Counted from the stretch's first letter, positions 34,701 through 43,610 are shown. The stretch is DNA of 64,000 nucleotides from Oligoflexus sp. (GCA_014378195.1 JACMOC010000008.1:62001-126000); one strand, 5' to 3'. Translations and numbers: made by a program. Notes: generated by a model not told the origin, from the sequence alone.

Positions 34701-37124
34701 AGTTACCTTGGGTTTCAATCCAAGGCCTATCAATTTTTAGATCTTGTTTTCGATGCCGTTCGGAATCGAAAAGACCAAACTATTCTTGGGTATGCGACCT
34801 ATCAGCAAATCGTGCTCGTGGACCAGTATCAAGGCAAACTTGAGGACTTCCGTTACAACCTCGAATTGATTCAAAAATCACTTGATACGCAGGATTATCA
34901 ACTGCAATCCATGCAGGAGCGTATCTTCCGTATCGTGGCGTTTCTGTTTGGCGGCCAGGGCAAGGAGTTGACCCAACTCTTCCAGTCGCTCCCTAACCTC
35001 CTTACAACGCGCCATTGGCTGACGGCAAAAGCCGTGAGTATGTATCTTTTCTGGCTTTTGCTCACAGACTCACGCGAATTGATCGTAAGTTACGGAGCCT
35101 TTGTCAAAAAACGCAGCTCGAGTCGCCACCATAGACGCGGCGACCTCTATTATCGCGTTATTGAAGCTATCGTTTCGCTAGCAGCTGGTGAGCGCGAAAA
35201 CGCGCGGAATGCGTATTATGTGGTGCTCGGAACCTTCAAGGATAAAGTGGATTCGCCACTGCTCCTGCCTTATGAAGTCGATTTTCTGCTCTTTTTCCTC
35301 GGTGTTTTCCCGGATGTATTTGCCCATGAGTATGGCGAAGACCTTTGGGAGATTCCACAGGTCGTTCCTATTCTGAAAAAAGTGCTGGCGATCGCAAGTC
35401 ACCGTCGTCACAATAAACGCTCGGTGCCCGCGATGCTTCAGGCGCGCCTCAAGGATCGTCTGGGTGATAAAAAGGTCAAGCTCTACTACGATATCGCCCT
35501 AAAAAGATCCAAAATCACGCAGCAGCCTTTAGTTGAGCTCTTGACGCGTATTTGGTTTGGACGTCACCTGTTCAATACCAAGGCTATGACACGCGCTGAT
35601 TATTTGAGCATGGCCGAAGATACCGCCAAGGGACTCAATCTCGATCTCATCACAGCTATGCTGCGCAAAGCCCGAAAAGAGATGGGGCAAGGGCATTCGC
35701 CTCAAACTCAATTTGATGCTAAAGAGCAAAACGAGGTTGCGCCGCCTATCGACGAGCTTCTCAGTCAGCATCTGTTGCTCATGCTCCAGTTGACGCCAAA
35801 AATCACGGTTTTTGATGACGCCAAACGCAAGGTGTTTGATCTTGTTAGAAACCGTATCAAGGTCGAAAATATTTATCTCATCACTAGCCACGAACTGAAA
35901 CGGTTTGAGGGTCTTGCGATGGCTCCGATCGATAAATTCCAGGAGATGATCACTTACGTCTCGCCTTATTTTACTCTGCGATCGTCTTTGACAATTCCTG
36001 TTGCTGATGCCCCTTGGCGTCAACCAACGGGTGATCAAGGCCACAGCGTAAAAAGGTCGTCCGTTTCCGTGGATGATGGATCACGAGGCAATACTACGAT
36101 AAATGGGTTGCCGCACGGAAACACCGATACGGTGAATACCGCCGTTTTCAATCCTGAAGAGGCAACCAATATCGGAGCACCCAGCAGGGTGAACGATCAG
36201 GTTGATGACGGCGGATACGGTGTGCGGATGATGAACACACTTATCCCGATTCGCTATGCAAATCAAAGCCTTGGCATTCTCCTTCTCGAAGGATCCAAAA
36301 TGCAGGATGAAGACTCCACGGCCCTTCGCCAGGTCTTTGATACCTTCGGGGCTGAAATGGGCACCTGGCTCCGTAACTACCTGCCTCATGACGCAAAAAA
36401 TGGTGATTCACCGCTCTTCTATTTTGAGGGAAGTGGGTATTACCTCGAGCCCTGTCCCTGGCTCCATCTCTGGAATGAAGGGACTCTGCGCAATGCACGC
36501 GAGAGCGTGTGGTATGTGGGTCTGACCTTGAGTGATGACAGTTATCTCATGGTCTATTGCCGTCTCAATGGGCCGGAAGACGTACGAACAGAATTGAGTT
36601 CTATCCTCTGGCACGAAATATTCACGATGCGGACGCTGTTTGCAGGCGGTTCGCGGGAACAGATCAGTCCTGAGGAGATCCAGGATCTGCTTGAGAAATA
36701 TCTTAAGTCCTTCCCTGGCATCGCGGATCTTGGCGCCATCGCACTCAGCTTCAGCCTTATTCATAGAGCGACGGGCGATGTATGGTCGGGGCATTTCGGA
36801 TCGGCGCGGCCTCTCGTGCTTGGTATCGAAAATCAGGTCATTCCCCTCGACCGCGTTGTCCTCACTATGGGGAACGAACGTTCGCTGCGTTACTGGAAAG
36901 TCCAGGCTAGCCAGGGTCAAAAGGGTGTTTTTATCTTGCCGCATGATTCCAGCAAATTGGATCGACTCGACCTTGCTTCGCTCCGCGAAATGAATTTTGA
37001 GAGCCTGACCCTGGATCAAAAAAGGACTCGTTTTATCGAATATCTTCGCTCCAACCTACTCGAAGGGCAAGTCCCACGATATTTTGTCGCAGCTTCGTGG
37101 AATGTGCCGACCCAGCTGACCTAG
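31731..37124 (+). CDS. Giant Ser/Thr kinase-AAA ATPase-GAF-phosphatase-like protein
   Basis: A 1797-residue cytoplasmic signalling protein. Residues about 10-290 are an intact Hanks-type kinase: glycine loop GGGGMG, Lys46, HRD with Asp149, DFG with Asp173 and GTPLYMAPE. Residues about 325-620 form a STAND/AAA-type ATPase with Walker A GAGGTGKT (358-365) and Walker B FFFDDMHW (Asp495-Asp496). A long helical TPR-like region follows to about 1340. A GAF-like region (about 1350-1550) contains an acidic low-complexity insert. The last 250 residues resemble a SpoIIE/PP2C phosphatase in strand order (LGAIALSFSLIHRATGDVWS, then GSARPLVLG), but the metal-binding aspartates are not evident. Related kinase-ATPase-GAF proteins often end in histidine kinase or GGDEF modules. 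GTG start behind AAGGGG. Its partners are unknown. Confidence 0.85.
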   Translation: MSRQNLFAGKNIADRYCITGEIGGGGMGRVYSAIPFSDPSQTVAIKVIERTNIDYEDVLRFQKEAALMSRLRHPNIIAFHELGLYRPEGPDGTTIVGGYYIVMEVAQGHDLKESLVKGGRKRLDFFFELGLQVSAALEYTHAKNIVHRDIKPQNIIIERSNDSEAGLLVKVLDFGIARLGDLDLYSDEGAGSDVAGTPLYMAPENSKYLDAPIDHRLDLYSLGCMLYEVLAGKPPFNGATRDKLAREHAHATPESLTMIRPDIPEVVNDIVMKLMEKHPKDRYQTAFGLHVDLQRVKKMMQTGRKSAQRFILARYDRLNILPSSVPMVGRQEDFDTLVSNYSAIAKDTGRSRLVVVRGAGGTGKTRLMKEFRGYLAKNKIRYISTSFSRHENNLPFNALANGFNEYLVHVQKTQQFEAEEIRRKVKTLLGPTGKMLASVVQGLKPYLLEDTSDLPQISSELDLEKEGDFADFAKAFSDFTRCLANESEPVVFFFDDMHWADDKSLDLIDRFLSYNNSQRFLLIISYRTVGVQQGRAFQNFLTKFAKLRRRYQEIDMGPLGDASIGELSRSILGLNKSPDKNFLQYLSDKTLGNPHYLLELHRSLVFQEMLSLDDQGRWRIELDEINRSDVISSSIDLQLNRLSEMPEDDRRILEIAAIIGTQFTSDILQALPDSEPQRIADVLQRAMGSGLLIMTADRGPTPTALSGRTYAFMHRSIREALVDSMADGLQCEVHRLVGMRLENVTEKNRAQNIFSLAHHYFHACQGPADCDPLVIAKAIEFNMKAGLKALEIDSKLTAQRYLENARSMLPLLKTPTAEVLSQQKRVYHALADIHFAQREYNEAAKLYYDLRKMKLSSNEYAFVAYKLTHLTLVSGNVGATLRELTQSFNALRFPAIQINWKMHLRFAWQIIISIIMPVPRSMPARALQNSNPGNKSFHPLSLYLIGQYAGLAYDKRIALAYHSELLDQSVRQSLPEDIVLRLVADHAIILSYLGFQSKAYQFLDLVFDAVRNRKDQTILGYATYQQIVLVDQYQGKLEDFRYNLELIQKSLDTQDYQLQSMQERIFRIVAFLFGGQGKELTQLFQSLPNLLTTRHWLTAKAVSMYLFWLLLTDSRELIVSYGAFVKKRSSSRHHRRGDLYYRVIEAIVSLAAGERENARNAYYVVLGTFKDKVDSPLLLPYEVDFLLFFLGVFPDVFAHEYGEDLWEIPQVVPILKKVLAIASHRRHNKRSVPAMLQARLKDRLGDKKVKLYYDIALKRSKITQQPLVELLTRIWFGRHLFNTKAMTRADYLSMAEDTAKGLNLDLITAMLRKARKEMGQGHSPQTQFDAKEQNEVAPPIDELLSQHLLLMLQLTPKITVFDDAKRKVFDLVRNRIKVENIYLITSHELKRFEGLAMAPIDKFQEMITYVSPYFTLRSSLTIPVADAPWRQPTGDQGHSVKRSSVSVDDGSRGNTTINGLPHGNTDTVNTAVFNPEEATNIGAPSRVNDQVDDGGYGVRMMNTLIPIRYANQSLGILLLEGSKMQDEDSTALRQVFDTFGAEMGTWLRNYLPHDAKNGDSPLFYFEGSGYYLEPCPWLHLWNEGTLRNARESVWYVGLTLSDDSYLMVYCRLNGPEDVRTELSSILWHEIFTMRTLFAGGSREQISPEEIQDLLEKYLKSFPGIADLGAIALSFSLIHRATGDVWSGHFGSARPLVLGIENQVIPLDRVVLTMGNERSLRYWKVQASQGQKGVFILPHDSSKLDRLDLASLREMNFESLTLDQKRTRFIEYLRSNLLEGQVPRYFVAASWNVPTQLT

Positions 37125-37257
37125 CCGGGTTCCCACCCTCGCCGAAAATGTATATGATTTGAATTCGGCTCCACGTATGATAACCAACATTTGTCTGATA
37201 TACGCGTCGCTTAACCCTTAACGTATTCTCACAGGGAACGGGCGCCGTTCTCCCGGA

Positions 37258-38181
37258 ATGAGGGCCATGCTGCAAGAATCACTGTCCGAGCTATTATCGA
37301 AAAAACTCGTGTTCGTCACGGGGAAGGGCGGCATAGGAAAATCCTTAGTCAGTTCGGCCTTGGCTTTTGAAGCCAGAAAACTCGGTAAAAAAGTCTGTCT
37401 GGTCGAATCCTCAGCGAACGATCAACTCGCGCCGCTTTTCGGCTCGGCTCCGATCGGTCATCAGCTTCGCGAACTGAGCCCTGGGATCTTCGTTATCAAT
37501 CTCAACGCGCAGGACAACTTCAAAGACTTCGTGATCAAACATCTTGGATTCGCGAAACTCTTCGAGAAGGTCTTCACCAAACCCATCGTCCGTTCTTTCA
37601 TACAGATGTTGCCAGGTATCGCCGAACTCACTTTGCTGGGCCGCCTTTTTTATTTTGTCGAACTCGATAGCGAAAACAAATTCGATATCGTTATCGTTGA
37701 CTCCTTTGCCTCAGGGCATTTCTACAGCCTTATGCGAACGCCTGATGCTGTGATGCAATCCGGCATGTCAGGCCCGGTTATTGAAGAAACGACACGCGTG
37801 CGGAATTTTCTCAATGATCGCTCGAAAGTTGGCGTGGCTTTAGTCACCGTTCCCGAAGAACTCATCATCTCCGAAGCCCTTGATTTCAGCCAGCGACTCG
37901 CAAAAGACAGTCCCGCGACCTTGACAACTATTATCGCCAATCGCCTTTGGCCGGAAGTACCCGGGTCGAGTCGCCCGTTAGACGGCAGTCTCGAGGCAAG
38001 TCGCGCCTATTGGATATCCCAACGCAAATCGCAATCGGAAAACCTCGTGAGGCTTAAGGACGGGATATTCGCTATCAATCCCAAGCTGCCTATCGTTGTT
38101 CTCGAAGAATGCGGTGCGTTTGAAGAACCTCTTGCAGCTCAAACGATGCAAGACTGGATCGAGGGAGCGAAGAAGCTATGA
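37258..38181 (+). CDS. ArsA-like ATPase, first of a pair
   Basis: This 307-residue P-loop ATPase has a deviant Walker A (VTGKGGIGKS) near residues 19-28 and an FDIVIVDSFASGH switch region. It belongs to the SIMIBI group with ArsA and Get3. No arsenic-resistance genes are nearby. The stop overlaps the start of a second ArsA-like gene by 4 bp, and both precede mlaE, mlaF and mlaD. The pair probably serves membrane or outer-membrane biogenesis, perhaps as a heterodimer, rather than arsenite export. ATG 37258 and ATG 37267 are both possible starts. Confidence 0.8.
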   Translation: MRAMLQESLSELLSKKLVFVTGKGGIGKSLVSSALAFEARKLGKKVCLVESSANDQLAPLFGSAPIGHQLRELSPGIFVINLNAQDNFKDFVIKHLGFAKLFEKVFTKPIVRSFIQMLPGIAELTLLGRLFYFVELDSENKFDIVIVDSFASGHFYSLMRTPDAVMQSGMSGPVIEETTRVRNFLNDRSKVGVALVTVPEELIISEALDFSQRLAKDSPATLTTIIANRLWPEVPGSSRPLDGSLEASRAYWISQRKSQSENLVRLKDGIFAINPKLPIVVLEECGAFEEPLAAQTMQDWIEGAKKL

Positions 38182-39302
38182 GCGAACATTTGAGTGAAAT
38201 AGAAGTCATACTTAAAAAAAGCCGGGTGATTGTGACTGTCGGTTCGGGTGGCGTTGGGAAAACGACGAGTTCCATTGCTATGGCGCTGATAGGCGCACGC
38301 CTCGGGAAAAAAGTCGGTTTGCTGAGCATCGACCCAGCCAAACGTCTAGCCGATGCGTTAGGCATCAAGCTCGGGAGCGAATTGCGTCGGGTTGAACTCA
38401 AGGCCAATATCAAAGGGACCCTCGATGCGGCAATGCTGGATCAAAAAGCGGTGTTTGACCAGATGGTCACTCGTTTCGCGCCCAATCCGCAGGTCGCTCA
38501 AAAAATATTCCAGAACTCGATTTATAAAGAAGTGTCGACCAACCTGGGCGGTCCACTCGAATATATGGCTCTGGCCAAACTTGAAACGATGTTAAGAACG
38601 GGCGGCTATGATCTCATCATTATCGATACGCCCCCCGATTCCCACGCCCTCGATTTTTTGGCCCGTCCCAACATCCTTGCCGGTTTTGTAGAAACAGGCG
38701 TCATGAGCTGGATGATCAAGCCCTTCCATATCGCGCAAAAACTAGGCGCGGGCGCGATTTTTAAAGCCGGCGGCAAGATTATGGGCGGCATCTCTTCCAT
38801 CACCGGGATGAAGATGCTCAAGCTGCTCGCCGAATTTTTGGTGATGATGGAAGACGTGATCATCGGTTTCAACCGGGTCGGCCGCGACGTATCGATCGCT
38901 CTCAAGGCGGATTCGACAGGTTTTGTCCTGGTATCGGCGCCCTACAACAATGCGGTTCGTTCCGCCCAGCATCTTTTAAAGGAACTCAAGGCCAACAATT
39001 ATCCGCTCCTGGCCCTCATCATGAATCGCAACCTGCCTTTCGACCTGCAGAGGTCAATACGGGGCTATTCGAAGACCGGTGCGGTCGACCCCCTGCTGAC
39101 GCCAGGTTTTGACATCATCGCGAGCCGTCAACAGTATGCCGCCTCCCTCGCCGAGCAACTTTTGGTGAAAGCACGAGAATCAGCCGGTAAAGGTGTTCAT
39201 CTTCTGCTTTTAGAAGAGCAGGGGCAGATGATACATTCCGAGGAAACCCTCTGGAGTTTCGCCGATGCGCTCTGCAAAGCACGCACTTTTGGGGACGAGT
39301 AA
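38178..39302 (+). CDS. ArsA-like ATPase, second of a pair
   Basis: This 374-residue ArsA/Get3-family ATPase has Walker A VGSGGVGKTT near residues 20-29, switch I LLSIDPAKRLADALG and the family motif IIDTPPDSHALDFL. It is closer to canonical ArsA halves than its upstream partner, which it overlaps by 4 bp. It has a hydrophobic helical insert (about residues 180-240, GMKMLKLLAEFLVMMEDV) where Get3 proteins carry their client-binding helices. Sixty bp later mlaE begins. The function in lipid transport is inferred from context. Confidence 0.82.
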   Translation: MSEHLSEIEVILKKSRVIVTVGSGGVGKTTSSIAMALIGARLGKKVGLLSIDPAKRLADALGIKLGSELRRVELKANIKGTLDAAMLDQKAVFDQMVTRFAPNPQVAQKIFQNSIYKEVSTNLGGPLEYMALAKLETMLRTGGYDLIIIDTPPDSHALDFLARPNILAGFVETGVMSWMIKPFHIAQKLGAGAIFKAGGKIMGGISSITGMKMLKLLAEFLVMMEDVIIGFNRVGRDVSIALKADSTGFVLVSAPYNNAVRSAQHLLKELKANNYPLLALIMNRNLPFDLQRSIRGYSKTGAVDPLLTPGFDIIASRQQYAASLAEQLLVKARESAGKGVHLLLLEEQGQMIHSEETLWSFADALCKARTFGDE

Positions 39303-39364
39303 CGCTGCAGATAATGCAGATATGTTAGAATTAAAGTGTGTTACAGGCAGGTGGAACGGGGATA

Positions 39365-40162
39365 ATGGAATCATCAAATTTTATCGTAAAAGGCATATCC
39401 GCCATTGGAAAAATGGTTAAGGACACCATAGGGGAACTCGGTTCCTTCATGATGTTTTTAGGTTACGCCATTCGCGAAGCCGCCCATCCGCCCTTCCGCC
39501 TGCGTTTGATCTTTCAGCAAATGTACTTCATCGGCAATGAATCGCTTTTTATCATCATCCTGAGCGGGTTTTCCATTGGGGCCGCGGTGAGCCTTCAGGT
39601 CGGTACTGTTTTTATGCTGTTCGGAGCGCAGAGTATGGTCGGTGCGGCCAACGCCAAATCCTTGGCTCGCGAACTTTCGCCTCTAATGGCTGGTTTTCTC
39701 ATCGCGGGTCGTGGGGGTGCGGCGATGACGGCCGAAATCAGCACGATGAAAGTGAATGAGCAGATCGATGCGATGGAAGCCATGGCGGTCGACCCGGTCG
39801 GGTATTTGGTTGTGCCTCGCATGATCGCCTCGATTTTGATGCTGCCTCTGCTCGTCGGCATTTTTAATATTGCGGGTCAGTTTGCATCGCTTCTAGTGGC
39901 AATCAATATTTTTGACATCGATATGGGGACGTTTTTCGACAAAATGCTCAGTATCGTCACCTGGCATGATGTCTGGGCCGGTCTCCAGAAATCCTTTATC
40001 TTCGGCGTGATTATCTCTGTGCTTGCCTGCCGTTTCGGGCTCAATGCCTCGGGCGGGGCCAAAGGCGTGGGGCAGGCGACTACGAATGCGGTCGTAACCA
40101 TGCTTTTGGCGTTGTTGACCGTCGATTTCATCATCACTTATTTTCAGATTGTGTTTAAATGA
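39365..40162 (+). CDS. mlaE: MlaE-family lipid ABC transporter permease
   Basis: This 265-residue inner-membrane permease is part of an MCE-type lipid transporter. The family signature is clear: RELSPLMAGFLIAGRGGAAM followed by STMKVNEQIDAMEAM and DPVGYLVVPR. About five hydrophobic helices are seen. ATG 39365 is chosen because GGGGAT precedes it; a GTG nine codons upstream is less likely. The stop overlaps mlaF by 4 bp. Confidence 0.93.
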   Translation: MESSNFIVKGISAIGKMVKDTIGELGSFMMFLGYAIREAAHPPFRLRLIFQQMYFIGNESLFIIILSGFSIGAAVSLQVGTVFMLFGAQSMVGAANAKSLARELSPLMAGFLIAGRGGAAMTAEISTMKVNEQIDAMEAMAVDPVGYLVVPRMIASILMLPLLVGIFNIAGQFASLLVAINIFDIDMGTFFDKMLSIVTWHDVWAGLQKSFIFGVIISVLACRFGLNASGGAKGVGQATTNAVVTMLLALLTVDFIITYFQIVFK

Positions 40163-40932
40163 ACGCGGCAAACGACAAAATCATCATTAAGTTTGATAAA
40201 GTGACCAAAATCTTTGGGACCTTCAAGGTGCTCGACGAGTTGGACCTCGAGATTCCCGAGGGCAGGATAACCTTGATCCTCGGTAAATCCGGAGAAGGTA
40301 AATCGGTCACGATCAAACACATCATGGGCCTACTCAAGCCAAATTCCGGGACCGTCACCGTCGACGGTGAGGACATCACACATTTCGATGAGAAACAGCT
40401 GAGGGAATTTCGTAAAAAATTCGGCATGCTATTTCAACAAGCTGCTCTTTTCGATAGTTTATCGGTCAAAGAAAACGTTATGTTTCCCCTTCGCGAACAC
40501 ACCAAGTTGAGCGAAGCGGAAATGGAAACCCAGGTTGCGAAGATACTCGAGGATGTTGGTCTACCTGGCTTACAGGAAAAAATGCCGAGCGAATTGTCCA
40601 CCGGCGAGAAAAAGCGGGTGGGGCTGGCCAGGGCCTTGGTTCACAAGCCCAAGATTATTCTGTACGATGAGCCGACCACGGGGATGGACCCGCTTGTGTC
40701 GGATATGATTGATAAGCTGATCGTGGAAGTGTCGCAGCGTGATAAAGATTTGACCTCAGTCGTCATTTCTCACGATCTAAAAGCCGCACTCGATATTGCT
40801 GACCACGTTGTCATGCTATATAAAGGGCGCGTGCAGCTTGCGGGAACACCAGACGATTTTAGGAAATCTTCGGATCCTATCATTCGTCAGTTCTTTGCAG
40901 GGAAAGTCGATGGCCCGATGGAGTTTTTCTAA
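40159..40932 (+). CDS. mlaF: MlaF-family lipid ABC transporter ATPase
   Basis: This 257-residue ATP-binding subunit powers the MlaE permease. Walker A is GKSGEGKSV, the signature is LSTGEKKRVGLARAL, and Walker B is IILYDEPTTGMDP, with an ISHD switch His. The order and spacing match MlaF. Its start overlaps mlaE by 4 bp, and mlaD follows after 108 bp. Glu replaces the usual Gly/Ser in the Walker A loop; I do not expect this to abolish binding. Confidence 0.93.
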   Translation: MNAANDKIIIKFDKVTKIFGTFKVLDELDLEIPEGRITLILGKSGEGKSVTIKHIMGLLKPNSGTVTVDGEDITHFDEKQLREFRKKFGMLFQQAALFDSLSVKENVMFPLREHTKLSEAEMETQVAKILEDVGLPGLQEKMPSELSTGEKKRVGLARALVHKPKIILYDEPTTGMDPLVSDMIDKLIVEVSQRDKDLTSVVISHDLKAALDIADHVVMLYKGRVQLAGTPDDFRKSSDPIIRQFFAGKVDGPMEFF

Positions 40933-41040
40933 AAGGGCCATAAATAATTCGGGCGGTAAGATTTGCCTCCTTAAGTTTTGCTTAAAAAAGTCGAAGCGGT
41001 TAACACTGGGACCCTATCCCAATAAGGAGCTCGCCCTAGC

Positions 41041-42489
41041 ATGAGTCGCATGGGAACAGAATTCAAAGTCGGGTTATTTACACTCCTTGGGGTCGGTGCG
41101 ATCGCCTTTGCAGTGTTTTTTGTCAGTCCCGAGCTCTTTGATCGTAAAGAGAAAAAGGTCTATAAGACTGCCCTTAAAGACGCGTCTGGTATCTTGATCA
41201 ACACCCACGTGAAAACCAACGGCGTTAACATCGGCCGCGTGAGCGTGATTAAGCTGGTTGAGAACACAACGGAAGTCGAACTCGAGGTTGAAGCACAAAT
41301 TTTGATCCCGGAAGGCTCGGAGATCGCGGTTCGAACAGTTGGATTTTTAGGTGATAAATTCATCGATGTGGTTCGCCCCGAAAAAGGCGGCGCCCCTCTC
41401 GCCAATAACGCATTTATTCCGCCAGCCAAAAACACAGGCGATATCGCCGAAGTCATGGGTAAGGTCGGTTCTATCGCCGACGACATGAAAAAAGTAACGG
41501 AAAACCTCGCAAAAGTCCTCGGTGACAAACGCGGCGAACAACGTATGGAAAAGATCGCGGAAAACATCGAGAAACTCACCGAAGCCGCGAAGAACATCCT
41601 CCAGGAAAACCGCTCTGACGTCCGGGCTCTCGTCGCCAATTTCAAAGAGGTTTCAACCTCGCTGAAAGAGGTGATGAACGACGATAACAAGGCAAAAATC
41701 GACCGCATCCTCGCCAACCTTGATACCTCAATGGATCAGATCAAAGGCGCCTCCGAGAATGCCAAACTCATCACGCAGCGCATCGAAAAGGGTGAGGGCA
41801 CCATTGGTCGCCTTATCAATGACGACAAAACCGCAGATGATATTCAAGCGACTCTGAAAGACCTGCGGGAAGTGCTTTCACCTGTGACCAAACTTCAGGT
41901 TGCTGTTGAGACTCACGTGGAAGCTCGTCAGGACGAAACGAACCAGACTTATTTCAACATCCGACTCAATACACGGCCGGATTCCTTCTACTTGATCGGG
42001 TTTACCTCTTTCCCCGACCGGGTCCGTGACACCGCGACCGAAACACTTCCAGGTAGCGCCGGCAAAACAGCTATTCGTGAAACTATCCGCGATAACAAAG
42101 CGCTGCGTTTCAACCTCCAATTCGGCAAACGCTGGGGTTGGATAGGGGCACGTCTTGGTTTGTTTGAATCGACCGGTGGGGCGGCGAGTGATCTTTACTT
42201 CTGGAAAGACAAATTTAAGCTTTCACTCGAAGTCTTCGACTTTTCCGATAAAACGGATACGACTAGGCGCACGGCCCACCTCAAAGCCTACGCAAGCGTA
42301 CTTTTCTTTGATCACTTGGTTGCTATGGCGGGTCTTGACGATCCGACGAAATATGCCGAGAACACTACGAAAGTCCGCAAAAAACTCAATCCCTTCGTTG
42401 GAGCCGGGTTGACGTTTAATGACCAGGATCTCAAGACCTTATTCGGAGCGGCCGCAATTGGGGCCACAGGCGCCGGATCCGGCCTTTGA
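41041..42489 (+). CDS. mlaD: MlaD-like MCE protein with long C-terminal extension
   Basis: This 482-residue protein has one N-terminal transmembrane helix (VGLFTLLGVGAIAFAVFFV) and one MCE domain (about residues 35-120: GILINTHVKTNGVNIGRV, VGFLGDKFIDV). A long helical needle-like region (about 130-270, rich in EKIAEN and ASENAKLI) follows. The last 200 residues alternate strand-like segments (FNIRLNTRPDSFYLIGF, LRFNLQFGKRWGWIGARLGL, LKAYASVLFF) and look like a beta-barrel or outer-membrane-facing domain, absent from E. coli MlaD (183 residues). mlaB and mlaC homologues are not nearby, so this protein may span the periplasm itself. Confidence 0.85.
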   Translation: MSRMGTEFKVGLFTLLGVGAIAFAVFFVSPELFDRKEKKVYKTALKDASGILINTHVKTNGVNIGRVSVIKLVENTTEVELEVEAQILIPEGSEIAVRTVGFLGDKFIDVVRPEKGGAPLANNAFIPPAKNTGDIAEVMGKVGSIADDMKKVTENLAKVLGDKRGEQRMEKIAENIEKLTEAAKNILQENRSDVRALVANFKEVSTSLKEVMNDDNKAKIDRILANLDTSMDQIKGASENAKLITQRIEKGEGTIGRLINDDKTADDIQATLKDLREVLSPVTKLQVAVETHVEARQDETNQTYFNIRLNTRPDSFYLIGFTSFPDRVRDTATETLPGSAGKTAIRETIRDNKALRFNLQFGKRWGWIGARLGLFESTGGAASDLYFWKDKFKLSLEVFDFSDKTDTTRRTAHLKAYASVLFFDHLVAMAGLDDPTKYAENTTKVRKKLNPFVGAGLTFNDQDLKTLFGAAAIGATGAGSGL

Positions 42490-42597
42490 AAGCTGCTTGA
42501 CACAAAAGTGACGCCATGTCAGTTAGGTTAAGTCTGGAGATATTTCAGACTTTCTATCCTGCTGATGTTGATTCCTTTTGTTGCTGAGGTTGCTGGT

Positions 42598-43419
42598 ATG
42601 AAAACACTTCTTTGTCTGGTTTTGCGTTCGAGTTTTCTCGGCTTCTCCTTTCTTGCCCTTTTGCAGTCGAAGATTGCCTTTGCTGTCACAAAACGTCTGG
42701 AACCCCTCTCCCAAGTTTCCCTGGCCGATCTCAAGTTTAGTATCCAAGCGCCTGCCGGATGGCGGGTGCGCGACCACTATCGGGGCAAAACACTCGTTTT
42801 TGAAGATCCCTTGATGGTGACGAATAAAGGTGTGACTTTCACCCGAAATATCACCGTTTCTGTCCAATCCGGTGCATCGCCAATCGATGCCCTCGAAGTC
42901 AAACATCTGAGCGAAAAGCTCAGAAGGGAGTTCGGTGCGGGTCTGAGTGATTTTGATATTATCGAGGCCCGGATCATTAAATATCGGACCAAAGGCGATG
43001 CAATCCTTGTGTTCTCGACCTATACACATGCGGGCGTCCCCATGCGGCAGATGCATATTTTCACGAGCGGGTCGGAGTTCTCTGCTTTGATTACGTACAC
43101 CGACCTTCAGGACTCGTTTGAAGCGCCTGGTGCGATCGATAAAGTCTGGGGACCGATGATGTCAGTGGAAATCAGCGGGCAAGCGCCTCGCCGCTTTGAA
43201 GGACTTATGTATTCGTTGTCGGGGGTCGGCTTTGTCATGAGTGCTGTGTTTTTAGGCAAGCGACTGCGTCGCCGTTCTAGTAAGGCTCACTTTCAGAAAA
43301 TTGAAGATGCTCTGTTCGATGAAGATGAGGGTTTGGAAGACGATTTTGAAGTGGAGAAAAAATCTAAACCCAACGTCTGCCTGATGGCTGAGACGCTTTA
43401 CGCGGGACGAATTGCTTAA
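42598..43419 (+). CDS. Exported protein with C-terminal membrane helix
   Basis: I do not recognise the family. ATG 42598, behind GAGG, gives a 273-residue protein with a signal peptide (LVLRSSFLGFSFLALLQSKI). A periplasmic domain begins LADLKFSIQAPAGWRV, a pattern seen in small PsbP/DUF1795-like domains. A second hydrophobic helix near residues 215-235 (SLSGVGFVMSAVFLG) is followed by a cytoplasmic acidic tail (DEDEGLEDDFEVE). It follows mlaD by about 110 bp and may belong to that operon, though a separate promoter is possible. Confidence 0.75.
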   Translation: MKTLLCLVLRSSFLGFSFLALLQSKIAFAVTKRLEPLSQVSLADLKFSIQAPAGWRVRDHYRGKTLVFEDPLMVTNKGVTFTRNITVSVQSGASPIDALEVKHLSEKLRREFGAGLSDFDIIEARIIKYRTKGDAILVFSTYTHAGVPMRQMHIFTSGSEFSALITYTDLQDSFEAPGAIDKVWGPMMSVEISGQAPRRFEGLMYSLSGVGFVMSAVFLGKRLRRRSSKAHFQKIEDALFDEDEGLEDDFEVEKKSKPNVCLMAETLYAGRIA

Positions 43420-43447
43420 AAATAAACATCTATTTGGTCGAGTCAAC

Positions 43448-43467
43448 AAGGGCCCAGTCGGGCCCTT
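43448..43467 (+). terminator. Hairpin after the mla operon
   Basis: AAGGGCCC-AGTC-GGGCCCTT is a perfect 8-4-8 hairpin 29 bp after the stop. The following CATCGTTTCC is not a proper T-run, so termination may be partial or Rho-assisted. Confidence 0.55.
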
Positions 43468-43550
43468 CATCGTTTCCTCATGTAAATCCTCTATGCTAGC
43501 TCTGGAACTGTGGTAAAAATTCTAAGTATCATCTAAGAGCTCGGCAAATC

Positions 43551-43583
43551 TTAGCCACGTAAATGGGCATTAGCTACGCAAAT
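43551..43583 (+). repeat. Direct repeat upstream of prc
   Basis: TTAGCCACGTAAAT (43551-43564) and TTAGCTACGCAAAT (43570-43583) match at 12 of 14 bases and start 19 bp apart. They lie just upstream of the candidate prc promoter and could be regulator sites, but similarity by chance is not excluded. Confidence 0.35.
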
Positions 43584-43610
43584 TTGTTCCCATATCATTT
43601 CCTTTAGGTC

